Source of the DNA: Podocnemis expansa
Lineage: Eukaryota > Chordata > Testudines > Podocnemididae
Assembly: GCA_007922195.1 (NCBI GenBank)
Contig: ML682067.1
Span: 2,934,495-2,998,494, forward strand
DNA length: 64,000 bases
Direction of reading: 5' to 3'
Shown here: positions 47,831 to 60,964 of the stretch, one piece after another
Layout of the letters: every line of letters begins with the position of its first letter
Numbering within the stretch: position 1 is the stretch's first letter
Translations under genes and position numbers: made by a program
Notes under the pieces: model-generated
Databases searched by the model: none
What the model was told of the DNA's origin: nothing
The model's input: only the letters and a program-made list of their open reading frames with translations

Positions 47831-48495
47831 TTCTAGGGCAAAAAAAATCAGCTGGCAATACTAGATGAACTATAGGGACTTTGGGAGATGGACCATTTCC
47901 TCTACAGTAATTATGTAATAAAATTACAATTAATGCAACCAATTATGAAAAATATTAACAATAAAGAGTAAGAGTCTAATCATATCACATTACCATTCAT
48001 AAAGAATATAGAGTGAACCAGTCCATCAGTCTCACTAACTTCCTTGGTTGTGTTCCCTCAATAAAAGGTCAACAATGAGGTTGAAAAAGGAGTCCCAAGA
48101 AAGTCTCTAAAACGTTAGAAGGCCTCTTAATTTTCTGGTAAGTCAGGTTTAAACTCGTGTGCTGCTTACTCGTAAACTCAGCAGGTCAATATGAAAGAGA
48201 AATGCGATTTTACCAGTAGCATCTTATCTACTGCTGACAGGTTGGGGGAGTTGGGCAGTTTCTTGGGAGCTAGGTGAGACTATGCAAATCCTCACTGACT
48301 TCAAAGGGGCTGTGTCTTCACAAAAGGTTCTACCCATGCAGATAAGACAGCAAGATCTGTGTCTTAAGTACACATCTACTTGCCTCTACAAATCACATGC
48401 CCTTAATTGGGGGAGGTGTATCCTCCTCCCCAGTGCTGAGTTACCTAGCACCGATGTGAAAGGAATGCTGCCAGAGTAAGAGTTATATCTTTAAA

Positions 48496-48522
48496 AAACA
48501 AACAAACAAACAAACAAACAAA
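48496..48522 (+). repeat. (AAAC)n microsatellite
   Basis: About six to seven AAAC units followed by A-rich sequence. Confidence 0.9.
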
Positions 48523-49777
48523 AAGAAAAACCCCAAACACTATCCTTACCTATACTACCAATAACTTTCCATATCATTAAAAAGTGAAATAATTTTAAAT
48601 ATCTCATTTACTTTCTACCTTTTCTGCTGTCTGTTTACACTTTGCATTTCCTTATTCTTGAAAGAATGAAAATAGATAAGTCAGTTTCATTTTTGTTTAG
48701 TCTGTTTCCCTTTAGGCTTAGCAGAATGCTCCAGCATTCATATTGCAAACACTCTGGGGGAATGTTGGTTGGAAAGTTTCCACTCGAATTACAAAACAAT
48801 TGATGGAAATATTTCTGTTGCTCTTTGAATTAGCATGTATTTACATTATCTAACTTTGGGGTTCTGGACTGACCTGCCAGCATTTCTTTAAGATGATAAC
48901 TAAAGATATACTGATCAGGCACAATAACAGGGAAAAACAAATGAAATTAGATTCTTACTCAATGCAAACTGCATCAGTAAACTTGCCTTCCCATTCTCCA
49001 GGCAAGCCTTCACTAAAACTGCATACCAGAAGCATTAAATTAAATTCTAATGTAACTTCCCAGATTATTCCCCCTTTAATCCACAGCTTTCCTTTAACTT
49101 GATCTTTTCTTCATTGTTTCTATTCTAAATTTCCTCACAGATGAATTCAACCACAGGCCATCTTTGAGTTAAAGTGTTGTTCAGAAGGGTCTCTTCAAAT
49201 AGCAAGACAAAGTGGTTTTGTTTGTTGTTTGAAAATATGTAACACCACATTTAAGTAAAATGCAAATTTTTGTCTTAAAAATACCATTGCCTATGGGGGG
49301 GGCAGCTCAACTTCTTTGTGGACTAGCACCTTCATTTCCTTGCTTCAGGTGGCTGCATAGCACCTGCTGCTGAAATATTCACAGAGTCACACAAGCAGTC
49401 GCAATGAAGGAGGACACCATTTTCAGAACATTGGATTCTGGAAATTCTAGTACAAAAGAGAATATTTGGGTCAGGTGCCAGTTAAATAATTATACACCCC
49501 TTTTTATCCTAACACCCAAGAGGGATAGAAGAAGGAGATGATGGTGAATAGGAAAGCTTTTTTCTTCCTTTTTAAATTTTATTTCATTGCATGAGAAATT
49601 TACAATGACTTTGGAGTTGTCTAGTTCATTTTTAATCTGGATCATCAAACAACCATGGCCAGGATGTTTTGTTGATTATCCGCATATATTGGGCATCTCT
49701 CTCCTGATATTTTCAGTTCTATCATAAATTTCCCAGGCAAAAATTTAACTTCCACAGATCTTAGTGATTGATAGTGT

Positions 49778-49801
49778 AAAAATAAAAATAAAAATAAAAA
49801 T
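49778..49801 (+). repeat. (AAAAAT)4 microsatellite
   Basis: Four exact hexamer units. Confidence 0.9.
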
Positions 49802-52198
49802 CCCTTTTTGTATACTGACTTTTGAGCTAGACATTGATATTGGAGCCAATTGTTTTCTTTTTATTTCTTCATCTTCAGTACTGGAGCCACTAGGAGTTGT
49901 GGGTGCGTTTGCCCCTTTGATTCTATAAGCTGCTGAATAGACGCAGGGTGGTTATGTGGCTAGGATAGAGCCTATGAGAAATGACTCCTCCCATAAAGAA
50001 GAAATAGAGCTGTTTTTGCAATGTAAAAAAATATTTAAAAGGAAACTAAATTGTTCTTCATATTGGAGAAATAGCTCAATATATCATCTCCTGGGAGGCC
50101 CCTTTACTTTCTTATCAGAGGCATCTGTGTCCAATGCACTGCTGAAATATCACCTCTACTTGCTTAAGCTTCCTTTACATCCTTTCAAAATTATAATCAC
50201 AGATTGATACACACCCTGGGCACAGCACTCGAGCAACTATCCTGCACAGTCTGGCAAGAGAATGCAAGTTCCTTAGAGGGCTTTTCCATCTCTTATTTGT
50301 AGGATTATAGTGGCATAGAGCTTCGTAAATGGAAGAATCTTCAGTAAAACTGAGCAACCCCAATTTCTAAAAAATTTGGGGAATAATTATAGATCTGCCT
50401 CTCTCAAGGATATAGGAATCACTGTCACTGTCCAAGAATTACAACTGAACTCCACAAGGTCCTGGAAAAATGCTGCCATATTATATTCCTTCATGAAGGA
50501 AAAAAGTCAATATGACGATAAATGAAGGGCAAACTGGGAACAGAGTAGCTATGTGGGATTGGTAGCAGAACATAAAACTTTTCAACATTAAATGCTGGGT
50601 CACAACTGGACTATAAATGTTCAGCGGCCTAGGTGATATATGTTGATACTCTCAGTATAGCTCCCAGGTATCCACATAATGGAAACCATCCCCGCTGTCA
50701 TAAATGGTACTTCTGTTGGTGGTCTCAGCAGAAAGGCTAAGGACTGACAAGTGAACCACACAAGCCAAGTCTCAGACATGTTGGCAGAGTGGGGACAAAC
50801 TTACACTACCTTATCTTCTTTCTCCTCAGCAAGGAGAAATCCATTTCCAACACCATCATTCTGGCACCTTTCACAGGCACTACATTTGTTTAAATTGAAA
50901 AGAAAAGGGAAAAAAAGGCAGGACTATGTATTTTGTATCTGTGCAAAGCTTACTGTATACTTCTGTCACAGCCAATAAAAATGAGGACATAACATACGGA
51001 AAGATTTTATTAACATAAGAATTATGCTAAAGTTAAAAATAGCATGTTGCTCTCTCATTTCACCCACCTTACATGTTTAAACATATTTCAGTAAGCCATT
51101 AAAAGATGTGTATTCACACAGCTTTAATAAAGCTCCAACCTGCAGCAGAAACAATTGAAAAGTCAGCATTTGCCAGCAGTTACCAGAGTGGTGTGCAACT
51201 CAGCATTACTCAGACTGTTGCTAAATCTTCCTGGTAACTTACTCAGCAACAGTGAGGTGCCACCTTTCCAGCATGCGGACTGAACGCAGAATTTCAAAAG
51301 GTCGAGGTGTTACAATTAAAACTTTGGGACAGATTCTCTATTCTGTTCATGTCCTTCTGCACTGCTTGCAGGTAGTTTCAGCACTGAGTCCCCAAGTGTT
51401 CAAGAGCTCTTAACAACCACAGAGCAGGCACAGCTAGCTCCTATGCCTATGATCAGCGGCACCAAGGGACATCTTGAGGACAGCGGGACACAGTTGGAGC
51501 ATACCATTGTTCCAGCTATCTCCAGCATAGTTGTGGTACCTAGGGAACTGTTGCCTGCTAGCACAAGTTAGCCCTGAAAATCCTTTAATCTGCACCATGG
51601 CTCAGGCAAAAATAAACCAGGGATCCATAAGTGGTTGCTGGTTCCCAACTTCTCTTTTCCCTCTCCCTATGTGGCAATGTGGAGGAGGAACGCATCCTTT
51701 GCTAGCTATTCCAAGATGCTCAGGAAGACCCAACTGAACTCCTGTCCTGTTCTACTCTCCTTGGAGCTCCCTTAGCCCAGCAGGGTACTTGACAATGGAG
51801 TAGCTAGAACTACTCTGCCCTTCTTGCTGGCAATGCAGCAGGCAGCCAGAGGAGAAGATCTTGAGCAAATGCAGCAGGAACAGGATACGGCCTCTCAGAG
51901 AATTCTTTGATCACATCAGGGTCGAACCTGAGGCCGCAGGAGAGGCAATGCCCACCACCTCTTTCCTATAATGAAAGGCTTGATTCAAACACTTTTTTTT
52001 TTTTAGTACATCCCAGCGCATGGCAGACAGAGCTCATTTTCAGTTTGTAATCAAGGCAAATTTTCTGTTTAGGGTACTTTAAGAGTCAGCAGAGAGGGCC
52101 TTAAGTCAGACATTTCTCTAGCATTTCTCCTAAATATAGCTTTTCCTCTCCATTCTTACTGCCGAAATCTTCAATCATGCCTTGATAACATTGCTCCT

Positions 52199-52760
52199 AT
52201 GCTCCTCAAATGTTCTACCATGGGGAGTCTATTCGATAGGCTGCCATCAAACAAGTTTTCTCAAACTCAAGAATTCTCTGAGAGGCCATATCCTGTTCCC
52301 TTTGAAGTTTCTTCAGTCAATCCAGAACACTTTCTACATGAACTCCACCTCCTATCTGCGCCACCTTCAAGGATCTATGCAACTCATCCATCTCATCTCC
52401 ACTCTCCCACTCTGCTAATTCTGGTTTCTAGTACGTCCTTTCCCCAACAAATCCAGGCTTCATCCTACGTTGCTCACTCACCTGATCCTGTACGTAATGC
52501 AAGCTCTATCCAGTGCTGCCTCAAAACTTACCGCTCACCACACCTTCTCCAACAGCCACCTGTTATCCTAGGTCACCCTAACCAAATCTATTTTTTAAAG
52601 GGGGACATAGTGATGTATAAATTTGAAAGAACAAGAAAACATTTTGTGTAAGCCTCCCTTCAGCTCACACTGCATCATATCCTCTTTAACCTGGATTATA
52701 AACTCCTTAGACCAGGAACAGTTTCTTTGTTTTCCTTGAGGAATTACTCAGGCCTGTGCA
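52199..52760 (+). mobile_element. Probable L2-type LINE relic
   Basis: CCTCAAAACTTACCGCTCAC..CTTCTCCAACAGCC and CTGGATTATAAACTCCTTAG ACCAGGAACAGTTTCTTTG resemble the 3' portion and tail of L2 (..CTCAAAACCCACCTC.., ..TGTAAGCTCCTTGGGGCAGGGAC..). A 150-codon frame over it (52199-52651) is taken as fortuitous. Confidence 0.5.
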
Positions 52761-53032
52761 GCTGTCTATATACAAATGTTAAAAAAGAACATCATGATTG
52801 CTGGCAAAATATCCATTTTTCATAGCAACCAATGGATAGTATCTAAATTCAAAACCCAGAGTTAAAGCTGAAACTACATCTTTAAATTACTCTAGAGTTT
52901 CCCAGAATCAGGTGCAGGAGTAAGCTAACTCATCAACGGAGGGGTACAGCACAGAAATGGGACAATGTAGATCGAGAAAGTTGTGAGATCTCAAAACAAT
53001 CCTGAGCTTGTCCTGCAAACATACTACTATGG

Positions 53033-53423
53033 CAGTTCCCAAACTGTGTGGTCACAGCAATCCCTACTGTGCAGAGGATGCCATTTTGCTCTGCACAACA
53101 TGATCTATTTTAGCATGTATGGTACATGCAAGCCCACGATACATGGAGGATGCCATTGTGAAGAACAAAATGACATACTCCGCACAGCGTGACCTTGCGT
53201 GTGCCATATGTAGGAGGTCACACTTATATCAAGGACACCAGTTCACAGAGTGAACTGATGTCTGCCCGGCAGCATGATCTCAGGCATTTGGTTCGTGCAA
53301 TGTTACACTGTGCAGAGGACATCATTTTGCTCTTCAAAATGGTGCTTTCCGTGCAGTCTGGAGCCCCAGCAGAAAACACTTCATTAAAATGGAGTTGAGC
53401 CACCAAAAATTTGGGAACACTGT
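53033..53423. mobile_element. hAT-type MITE, about 390 bp, with internal duplication
   Basis: Left CAGTTCCCAAACTGTGTGG, right reversed CAGTGTTCCCAAATTTTTGG. Inside, CTGTGCAGAGGATGCCATTT TGCTCT (53078) recurs as CTGTGCAGAGGACATCATTT TGCTCT (53310), and GGAGGATGCCATTGTGAAG (53142) is a further relative. Confidence 0.7.
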
Positions 53424-56180
53424 GCTCCTGCAAGAGAAGATAAAATGGTGGGTTTGTCCCTTAAACTTACTGCATTCCCATACTGATTTCATAGGGCTCT
53501 CTAATGCAACAGACTAGAAGTGGCTCTTTGTTTGCTAGAATGGGAGCATGAGCAGCTACCCACTGTCCCAGGCAGCTTCTCTTTTCTCCTCTACCCACAC
53601 TGTGCTCAGCCAAGCATGTCCTGTTTGGTAACACCAAGGGTCTTCCCACCAGATGAAACATGTAACAGAGCCTTCTAGTGAGTCAGAGAATGAGGAAAGA
53701 ACAAGATCCCAAAAAAGCAAATACAGAAAATACAAATACAAATATAAAAGCAAATACAAAAAATAAAGGAAAAGGAACAGAGACAAAGAAAGAGAGATAG
53801 ACAGAAAATGAAAGGCACTGGCAACAATACCTGATATAGAATAGGAAGAATCAAAATTCCTGTCTACCAATTTCTTGTAAGGGTGCAGGGGCCCAACTGA
53901 AAAAAAAAAAGAGGGGTGACCACCAGTGACTTCTCCTGCTGTACCTTCATTGTGTAGTAGCTCATGTGGAAAACAATTCCTGTTGGTTACTGCTCTTATA
54001 TGGGGCAGAGAGGAAGATGCTAAGGAAAGGATTTCAGCTTTTTACACAAAATTCTTGATTTTTGAAAGTAGAAGGCATAAACTGAATGTTACTGAAACCA
54101 AGAAATCTCATAAATTAATTTCATTCCCTCTTTGATACTACTGAATGAACAAATATTGCACAAAATCTTTGGCATTGTATACATACAAATGTACAATATT
54201 TAAACAATTACAGATTAAAAGAGTTGTAAACAGTGTATTATTTTCCTAAACAACCAAAATATGAATATATTTCCATTAAAGCACCATTACAAAGGTGATT
54301 TTTGACCTCAGATAATGCGTCTTTCTCCTTTAGAGCCACTACTTAGATCTGACAACAACATACCATGTCAGGCTACAGAAGGCTGCTATTATGATGTCAC
54401 TAGCACATACAGTAAAGAACAGTAAAAATTTCAAGAAAGTTACTAAGTCTATAAAAGTACAACATGCCAAAGCAAGCATTCATTTTTGTTAATTACATGA
54501 AAGCACTATGTAAGTGCTATTTATTGTAGAACTTAACACAGTGCTTTCATCTTCAACACTGTACCATCATTAGCTAAGTAATTCTCAAAATCCTGGCAAA
54601 CTAATGAACTAGCAACATGAAAAATTGTATTTCAGATAAAAAGAATACTTTGATTATAGAAGCGTAAATTTGATTTCTACTTGCATTTCTTTAAATCTTC
54701 AAAAAATACTGAATTTTATTTTCTTATATTGCATGGAGAGTAGACAAACATGTCCTTAGCTGAGACCCTGTATGATCTCAGAGCAAAATTTTTATATTAA
54801 AGTTTTAACCCCTCAAAAACAGGGATTTCTAAAGAAAAGACTGACAGGCACTTAACCATAGGAGAATTAGTCAGTGTTCCTAGAGTTAGCATATACTATT
54901 CCTCTCATTAGTTCTCCCCCACACTGCCCCCAACTGCATCTGCTATATTACATCCTTGGCAATACACACTAAGAGAAACTATGGGAAAGTTACAGCATAT
55001 ATGAAAATCATGTGCATATGTAATCACACAATATAAATACATATAGATACATTTAAGTTACACAATAGATACATATCCTGGATAAAATCTAATAATTATT
55101 ACAATGTTGAGGGCATTGAGATGTACATCGTAGACTCAAGTTTTCAGAACTTCCATTGTAAAGGACAGATTTTGCAAAAACTGTGTGTAAAAGTTAAACT
55201 AACTGACATGGAGTAGTCCCCAAGTTCAGACAGACCAAATGTGAATTCCTTACGGGTGCAAGTGTTTACAAATGCTGCCCCTGCTTGTAATCCTTCATGT
55301 TAATGGATTACTACAAACAGTTCTCTTTTGAATTTTGATACTCTAACTATATGTTTATTTCCTATTCACTATATTGTACCTACATTCCCAGGTGTTACCC
55401 TGAAGTTTACAATTAATGGAGATTTAATAAAAGCTGTTATGAAAAATGATACTACATATATTTAATAAGAGACTTTACACCATATGCCCAGCACCCTTTT
55501 CATATAGATGCATTGTAATATAACAACCTAATCCTGGGAAAAATGTGATTTGCCAGTAATATTTTAATCATTCTAGTAATTAAACACCGCACAACAATTT
55601 AATCATCATTTTTAGACTTTATTTTTTCATATACTGGTTAGAAAATGTGCATGTAAGCATAACCATACTCTTAAGAATTGTGTATCATTAGTTTTACTTA
55701 ATTTTTTATGAATTCTGTAATGTTTCTTGATCTACACTAATGGAAGAACAGATTCTCTCAGGCAAAAAAAAATATAAAAAGTGATGCAAGCAGCACAACA
55801 TTCAAAGTGTTAAAGAAAGAAAGGACATTTTTTAAAAGGAATGACAGCCCATAATAATTCAAAGGCACAGCAAAGCAAAGTTAGAATTTTCTTTGCATCT
55901 TGGTGGTCTGCTACAGAAAATATATGAATATGCTATATGGGATATGCATAATTACTATTTGTATCCATTACTTGCTGGTATGCATTTAATTAGACAAAGG
56001 AAATTTTGTTCTTATCTTAAAAGATTTCAAAACAGATCTATTTTCTTATTAACCCAGTCCAGAGAGATGCTGACCTCTTCCTACATTTCAGCAGAAGTGA
56101 AGCACGCTGGACCATGGCCAAACAGTATCAGTTTATTCTAAATCATGCGAAAGTACAATGTAATTGCAATTGTTACTGGA

Positions 56181-56310
56181 AATCACAGAATCATTGAATA
56201 TTAAGATTAGAAGGGACCTCACGAGGTCATCTAGTCCAGCCCCTTGCTCAAACCAAGCCCAACCCCAACTTAATTACCCAAATAAGGAAACCTCTACATT
56301 ATATGAATGA
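56181..56310 (-). mobile_element. CR1 LINE 3' end
   Basis: TCACAGAATCATTGAATATT AAGATTAGAAGGGACCTCAC GAGGTCATCTAGTCCAGCCC is the antisense of the CR1 3' terminus. Confidence 0.9.
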
Positions 56311-56477
56311 CATTTGTGAACAAGGCCAAAATTACATGATTTTTCATAATGCTCATGCTTTTCTTATGATAGTTGAAGCACACTTTAACCTAAATTCTTA
56401 ACATGAACCTATATATGAATGATTTCTAAAGAGGAAGCCTTTATTCAGTTGTATTTATACAAACAAATATATGATTA

Positions 56478-56491
56478 GTGCCATCTACTGG
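56478..56491 (-). promoter_or_regulatory. CTCF-like motif (perfect core match)
   Basis: Minus strand CCAGTAGATGGCAC fits every position of CCASYAGRKGGCRS. With 8 fixed and 6 two-fold positions, about 0.03 matches are expected by chance over both strands of 64 kb at equal base use. Occupancy is not shown by sequence. Confidence 0.5.
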
Positions 56492-59244
56492 AAACGTGGA
56501 GTACCGGGATACATTTCGGCAAGTTACAATTTCTTCCCCGGTCACATTCTGTTAAATTAAAAAATCTATTTAAATGTTTAATTCAAAATTCAGAAAGGGC
56601 CTTTTAAAAGTTATTTTGTACAATCAGAAGATTGCATCCATTCCTCAGGCATTAATAGATGGATATTAAAAATGCAAACAAAGCTTCCAGCAAATTAACA
56701 AGAATAATTAACGCAACTTAGTGTGTATCCATGAACTTCAGAACGGTCAGAAGACGAAGGTTTCACTACACTGCAGATTTTTTGGATTTGGAAGAATTGA
56801 AATGAAAAGCAGATTATTTTAAAAACTAATGCACTTTATTCTGAAATGCAATTGAATATATTTGGACTGAAGCAAGTATTCATAAAAAGTAACAGCTGAT
56901 TGTGGGTATCATGCTGGAAATAAAAATTACCTTGTTGTGCCTAATCCTGCCAATATTACATGTGTGCAACTTTATTTACGTGAGTAATCCCCATTTACCC
57001 AATTACAAGATATTTAAAAAAACCACAACTGACTAGAGTCTAGATTTTATGCCTCATTTGAAAGATGGAACATGTGTCAGCACACGGCTTCCTAAAACCA
57101 TTTGGTGACATTGGTTCATTAAGTGGACTTACATGAAATTATGCTTCCTAAACCACTTCCTGTACTACCTGTATTTTCCTTGAAAGTTTCTACCCACTAG
57201 AAGCAGGTCTAATGTTGCTTATCTTAAGAGCTGATCATTCATAGCACAAAGGCATACAGTAGCAGCTTACACATGTTCTGCAGAATATAACGAAGGGAGA
57301 GAAATAATTTTCATAAAATGCTTGTAATTATAAAGAACATAGGGCACTTTTCTTTATTTGAAGTTGGACTGTGGCATCTATGCCAATATTGCTTCCAGAA
57401 CTCACTCTTGCATTTATAAAATATACCCTTGACCATTTACATCTGTTCCGCACTCCATTACACATAAATAAATTGACGGCAAAATTAGCCAACATTAATT
57501 TATAAGTATCTAGGAAATTTAGTTTCTTCATAAAACATGTTAAATATGCAACTGTATATTAATCTTCTGTCCATAGATACATTTTGTCTTATAATATGCA
57601 TCTATAAAATAGTCAGCGTAACTGATCTGCTAGAATTTGGGCAGCAACAGGTCATACACACAGAAATAAACTACAGAAATATAAAAAAGATATAATAAAA
57701 CATGGGAATATTGGCTTATGCCCATGAGATAGGTGACAAAATGGTTAATATGATGCTTTATGAGCAAGTAAACAAAATTACTCAGATTCTGGTACTAACA
57801 AATCAGCTTTGTGACCTGCTTGTTAGAACAGGCACTAAATGAACAGGAACGCTGTGAATGCCTCATTTTAAGGCAGGTCTCACTAGTGTAAGTTCATATC
57901 AAAGATGCATTATAAGGGTGAGGAAGTCTGCTTGTCCTCTTTCAGATTTAAGGCCTGCCTCAGTTGCATGTATAATTGGAAACAAAGATCATGATGATGC
58001 AATGAGGCCCACTGTCTCCTTATCAAAGTGCACTTGTAACTCCTATTTCGGTTTATGTGCACATATGGAAAGGAAAACAGACACCGATGCCACACACCTG
58101 GGGCTCGGTTTTAGTAGTTCAAATAAAATTATGATCAGCTTTAGAAAAATCAATTAAGATGAGGTTTGTGTCTTACTACTCAAAGTGTTTATGACACCTC
58201 TTTCATATGCTGTTCTGAAATGATACTAGCAATTAGCAAATAATGCTTTAATTGTTGTATTTTGGGCCAATTTACAATGGTGATGGGTACATAGCAAATG
58301 CCCAAGTTGCAATCTTATTTGGCGTTTCAATCAATGATTATTTAAAGCTGCATCTTAGCTTTTATTTTGACTTTCTAAAAAGTAATTCCTGATAACCTCT
58401 GAAGTTGTCATTTCCTGACAAATAGTCAGATTTGATACCTTATAAAGATATTACTTATTACTGCTTAAATGTCAATATTAAACATTTAGACTCTGATTCT
58501 GTGGTCAGACTCATATGGATGTGCCTTTATGCCCTACCAGCTCCTTTGCAAATCCAAGTTCAGGAGTGGGGCAATTATGTGTGATCTGCAGTTATTCCTC
58601 TTTGCAGTTTTTTAAAGGTGTACATGTTGCCTTGAAAACATAGCAGCTGTGATGGAGCATTTTCGTTTTATTGAACTATAATATCACACAGTTAAGAATG
58701 AACTGTGAGAGGAAGGAGAGTACATTTCACTTCAGACTACTTGCTGCTTTAAGCTTTTCTGTGCACTAGTGCAAATAAATTTATAGTACATATCACAGAC
58801 ACACAAAGAAATAAATGGTGAAAACGATTTCAATGCACTTCAGCAGTATTTGGAAAACATGTCCTATTATTAAAAAAATATTTCAAATAGTAAATACCGC
58901 TAAACAATTTGTTATTAAAATCATGTGCAATATTTAATACATCTGTGATTTTCAGGCTAACTACACAGTTTGGGTCCAGGGACAGGAAGATGCTATCAAA
59001 TTTGAGCTACAATATCATATTGGGCAAGGACGCTGGACAATGTTCCCAAGACATTCTAAAATCTGGGCTCTGAATCCACTCAAGGCAAAGTGGTGATTTA
59101 TAACAAACTTCTGACTTCAATGGAGAACTCTAACAAATTACAATTGAATTTAGTAAACCACAGTGTATCATTTCCTGCAGCAGACACACCCATTCCTAAA
59201 AGGACCCTCGATATGCATGACACAACAAGCAGCACCCATTCAAC

Positions 59245-59371
59245 CTGAGGGAAGCCCACAGGCTCGCAGGGCCACTGGCTGGCTCTTTGTCACCAAATGC
59301 AGCAGGTTGAATGCAGACATCACTGTGATATCCTCACCAACAAAACCAGAGGCAAAGAACAGGGGCAAGAG
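59245..59371 (-). CDS. MSRB3: MSRB3 leader exon with start codon of the mitochondrial (B-type) isoform
   Basis: On the minus strand the exon has 51 nt of 5' UTR (59371-59321), an ATG at 59320-59318 and 25 codons plus one base down to 59245. The peptide begins MSAFNLLHLVTKSQPVALR, which I recognise as the N-terminus of the mitochondrial form of methionine-R-sulfoxide reductase B3; it is basic, free of acidic residues and amphipathic-looking, as expected of a presequence. The acceptor is strong: about 12 T then CCCTACTCAG just upstream (59372-59397). The donor is CAG|GTTGAA, a weaker non-consensus form at +3. Because a good acceptor precedes the UTR, this is an internal exon reached from a more distal first exon, matching the known gene in which A (ER) and B (mitochondrial) isoforms arise by alternative 5' splicing. 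The last base joins GG of the next exon to make Gly (phase 1). The ATG has G at -3. Only the first 25 residues are encoded here; lines 59321-59371 are untranslated. Confidence 0.93.
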
Positions 59372-59397
59372 CTGAGTAGGGAAAAAAAAAAAAGACG
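59372..59397 (-). promoter_or_regulatory. Polypyrimidine tract and 3' splice site of the B-type leader exon
   Basis: Read on the minus strand: TCTTTTTTTTTTTTCCCTAC then TCAG immediately before the exon. This is the signal that decides the 5' end of the leader exon and shows the exon is spliced rather than a transcription start. Confidence 0.8.
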
Positions 59398-60964
59398 AAA
59401 ACAAATTCAATAAAAAATGTTAGATACATTGATAGCAAAACCAATACTTATGATTCTATATGAAAAGAAAACCTAGGACTAAAGAATTTTGAATGCAGGT
59501 TTATTAGTTGGTTTAGCCCTTTTTTGCCTTCTGCTTTAAGTTTGTTTACATTTGTTAATTAGAATACACAGCATACAATAGGGCAACTCTTGTGTTACCA
59601 GGCAAGGGGGAATCTTAATAGTATGCAAAGCAGGGCGACCTGAATTTGCAATTAAAAATTTACTGAAAACACATGTATATGTGGTGAATGCTGGAAACTA
59701 ACCACTATGAAAAACCTTTCAGTTGATTGAACAAAGCCAAAAACTTTATTTTAACAAATAAACTTTCCAGTTATCAGAAAAATTACAGGGCAATCATTTC
59801 TTTAAATAAAGATAATTTATGTCTTAAATTCCCCATGGAACACACTTAAGCAATTTTCCAGCTGACATCCATATAGAAAAGACAGCTATGGCAATGGGGG
59901 TTTTTTTATTTTGTAAGATGCAATATGTGTTGATGGTGATTGTTTTGTTTACCTCGCAATCGGAAGGATGAAATGCAGCTGCCTCATAGGAGAGTCATTC
60001 ATACCTATAAGTCTGCTTCAGAAGATTACGGCAGCAATTGACAGTAGGCATCCAAACCCACCCCCACTGAAGTCAGTAGTGAAGCTCTCATGGATTTCAG
60101 TGGGAGCAGGATCAGGGCTCATGATTTGAGCAACAAATTCTTCCAAGACCCATTTTTTAGAATGGTTACAGAACAGAAATGCCCAGAAATGTACACAAGA
60201 ATGATTCTATTTTGTACATTTCCTGAACCAGAAGAGATGTCTGTGCATGGTCTCTTCTGACCCCTGAAGAGCAAACACATAATAAACAGTAATATATATT
60301 ATCACATCACTCTGGAGTATATCTGACAGAAATCTGCTTGTATTAACATGCCTGAACTCTGACTTCTCCAAACTAAACTCATTACAAAACCAAAACATTT
60401 TTGTGTTACTAAATGGAGACAAAAGGGAGAGAGAAGGTAAGTGCCACACAACGAACAGTTCGAAAGAACCATTAAACATGTCATTTTCACAAGTGACTGC
60501 AGAACTGGTTTAAAAAAAAATCTTTCAGAGCAGCCTACTGAGTAATGAAAGATCAAAGATCTATACATAACAAACACTACAAATAAAAATGTAATTTTTT
60601 TTCTAGTGACCTTTACTGTGAGAAGCAAAGTGTGCAGTGAAAATGTAATTACCTAGCAAAGCTGCAGTCTTATTGTGCTCCCGCAACTGATCATAAAACG
60701 TCTTCCTATTTTGTTTCATCAACTGCAGTACCAGGCAGCCTGTGCGCCTACCAATCGCAGCCATCTGGCTTGTGTCAAAGCCTGTGAGCCAGGCAGCTAC
60801 AGTGCAACAGGAAGAAAGGCGGTGATGTCACTCTGCAGGTCAGGCAAACAACAAAGATGTATTCTACAATTAAAAAGCTGGGTGCCTCAAGAGTAGGGGG
60901 TCTCCAACATGCTCTTACTGGGTAACATAGTTAATATAGTTTTTACCATTATCTAAATGGGAGA

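Larger units (their letters stand above)
43957..59244 (-). other. MSRB3 intron, 15.3 kb, between leader exon and first shared exon
   Basis: Bounded by donor CAG|GTTGAA (59244) and acceptor CTTTTACAG (43957). Recognisable content: hAT MITEs at 46596-47070, 47641-47830 and 53033-53423, an L2-like relic near 52200-52760, an antisense CR1 tail near 56181-56310, a CTCF-like site at 56478-56491, and short simple repeats at 48496-48522 and 49778-49801. Between these (e.g. 44100-46590, 48530-52190, 53430-56180, 56500-59240) I see AT-rich sequence with no gene or repeat I can name. Confidence 0.7.

Noticed and set aside
52199..52651. 150-codon open frame
   Set aside because: Overlaps an L2-like relic, shows no domain, and the frame does not follow the L2 protein.
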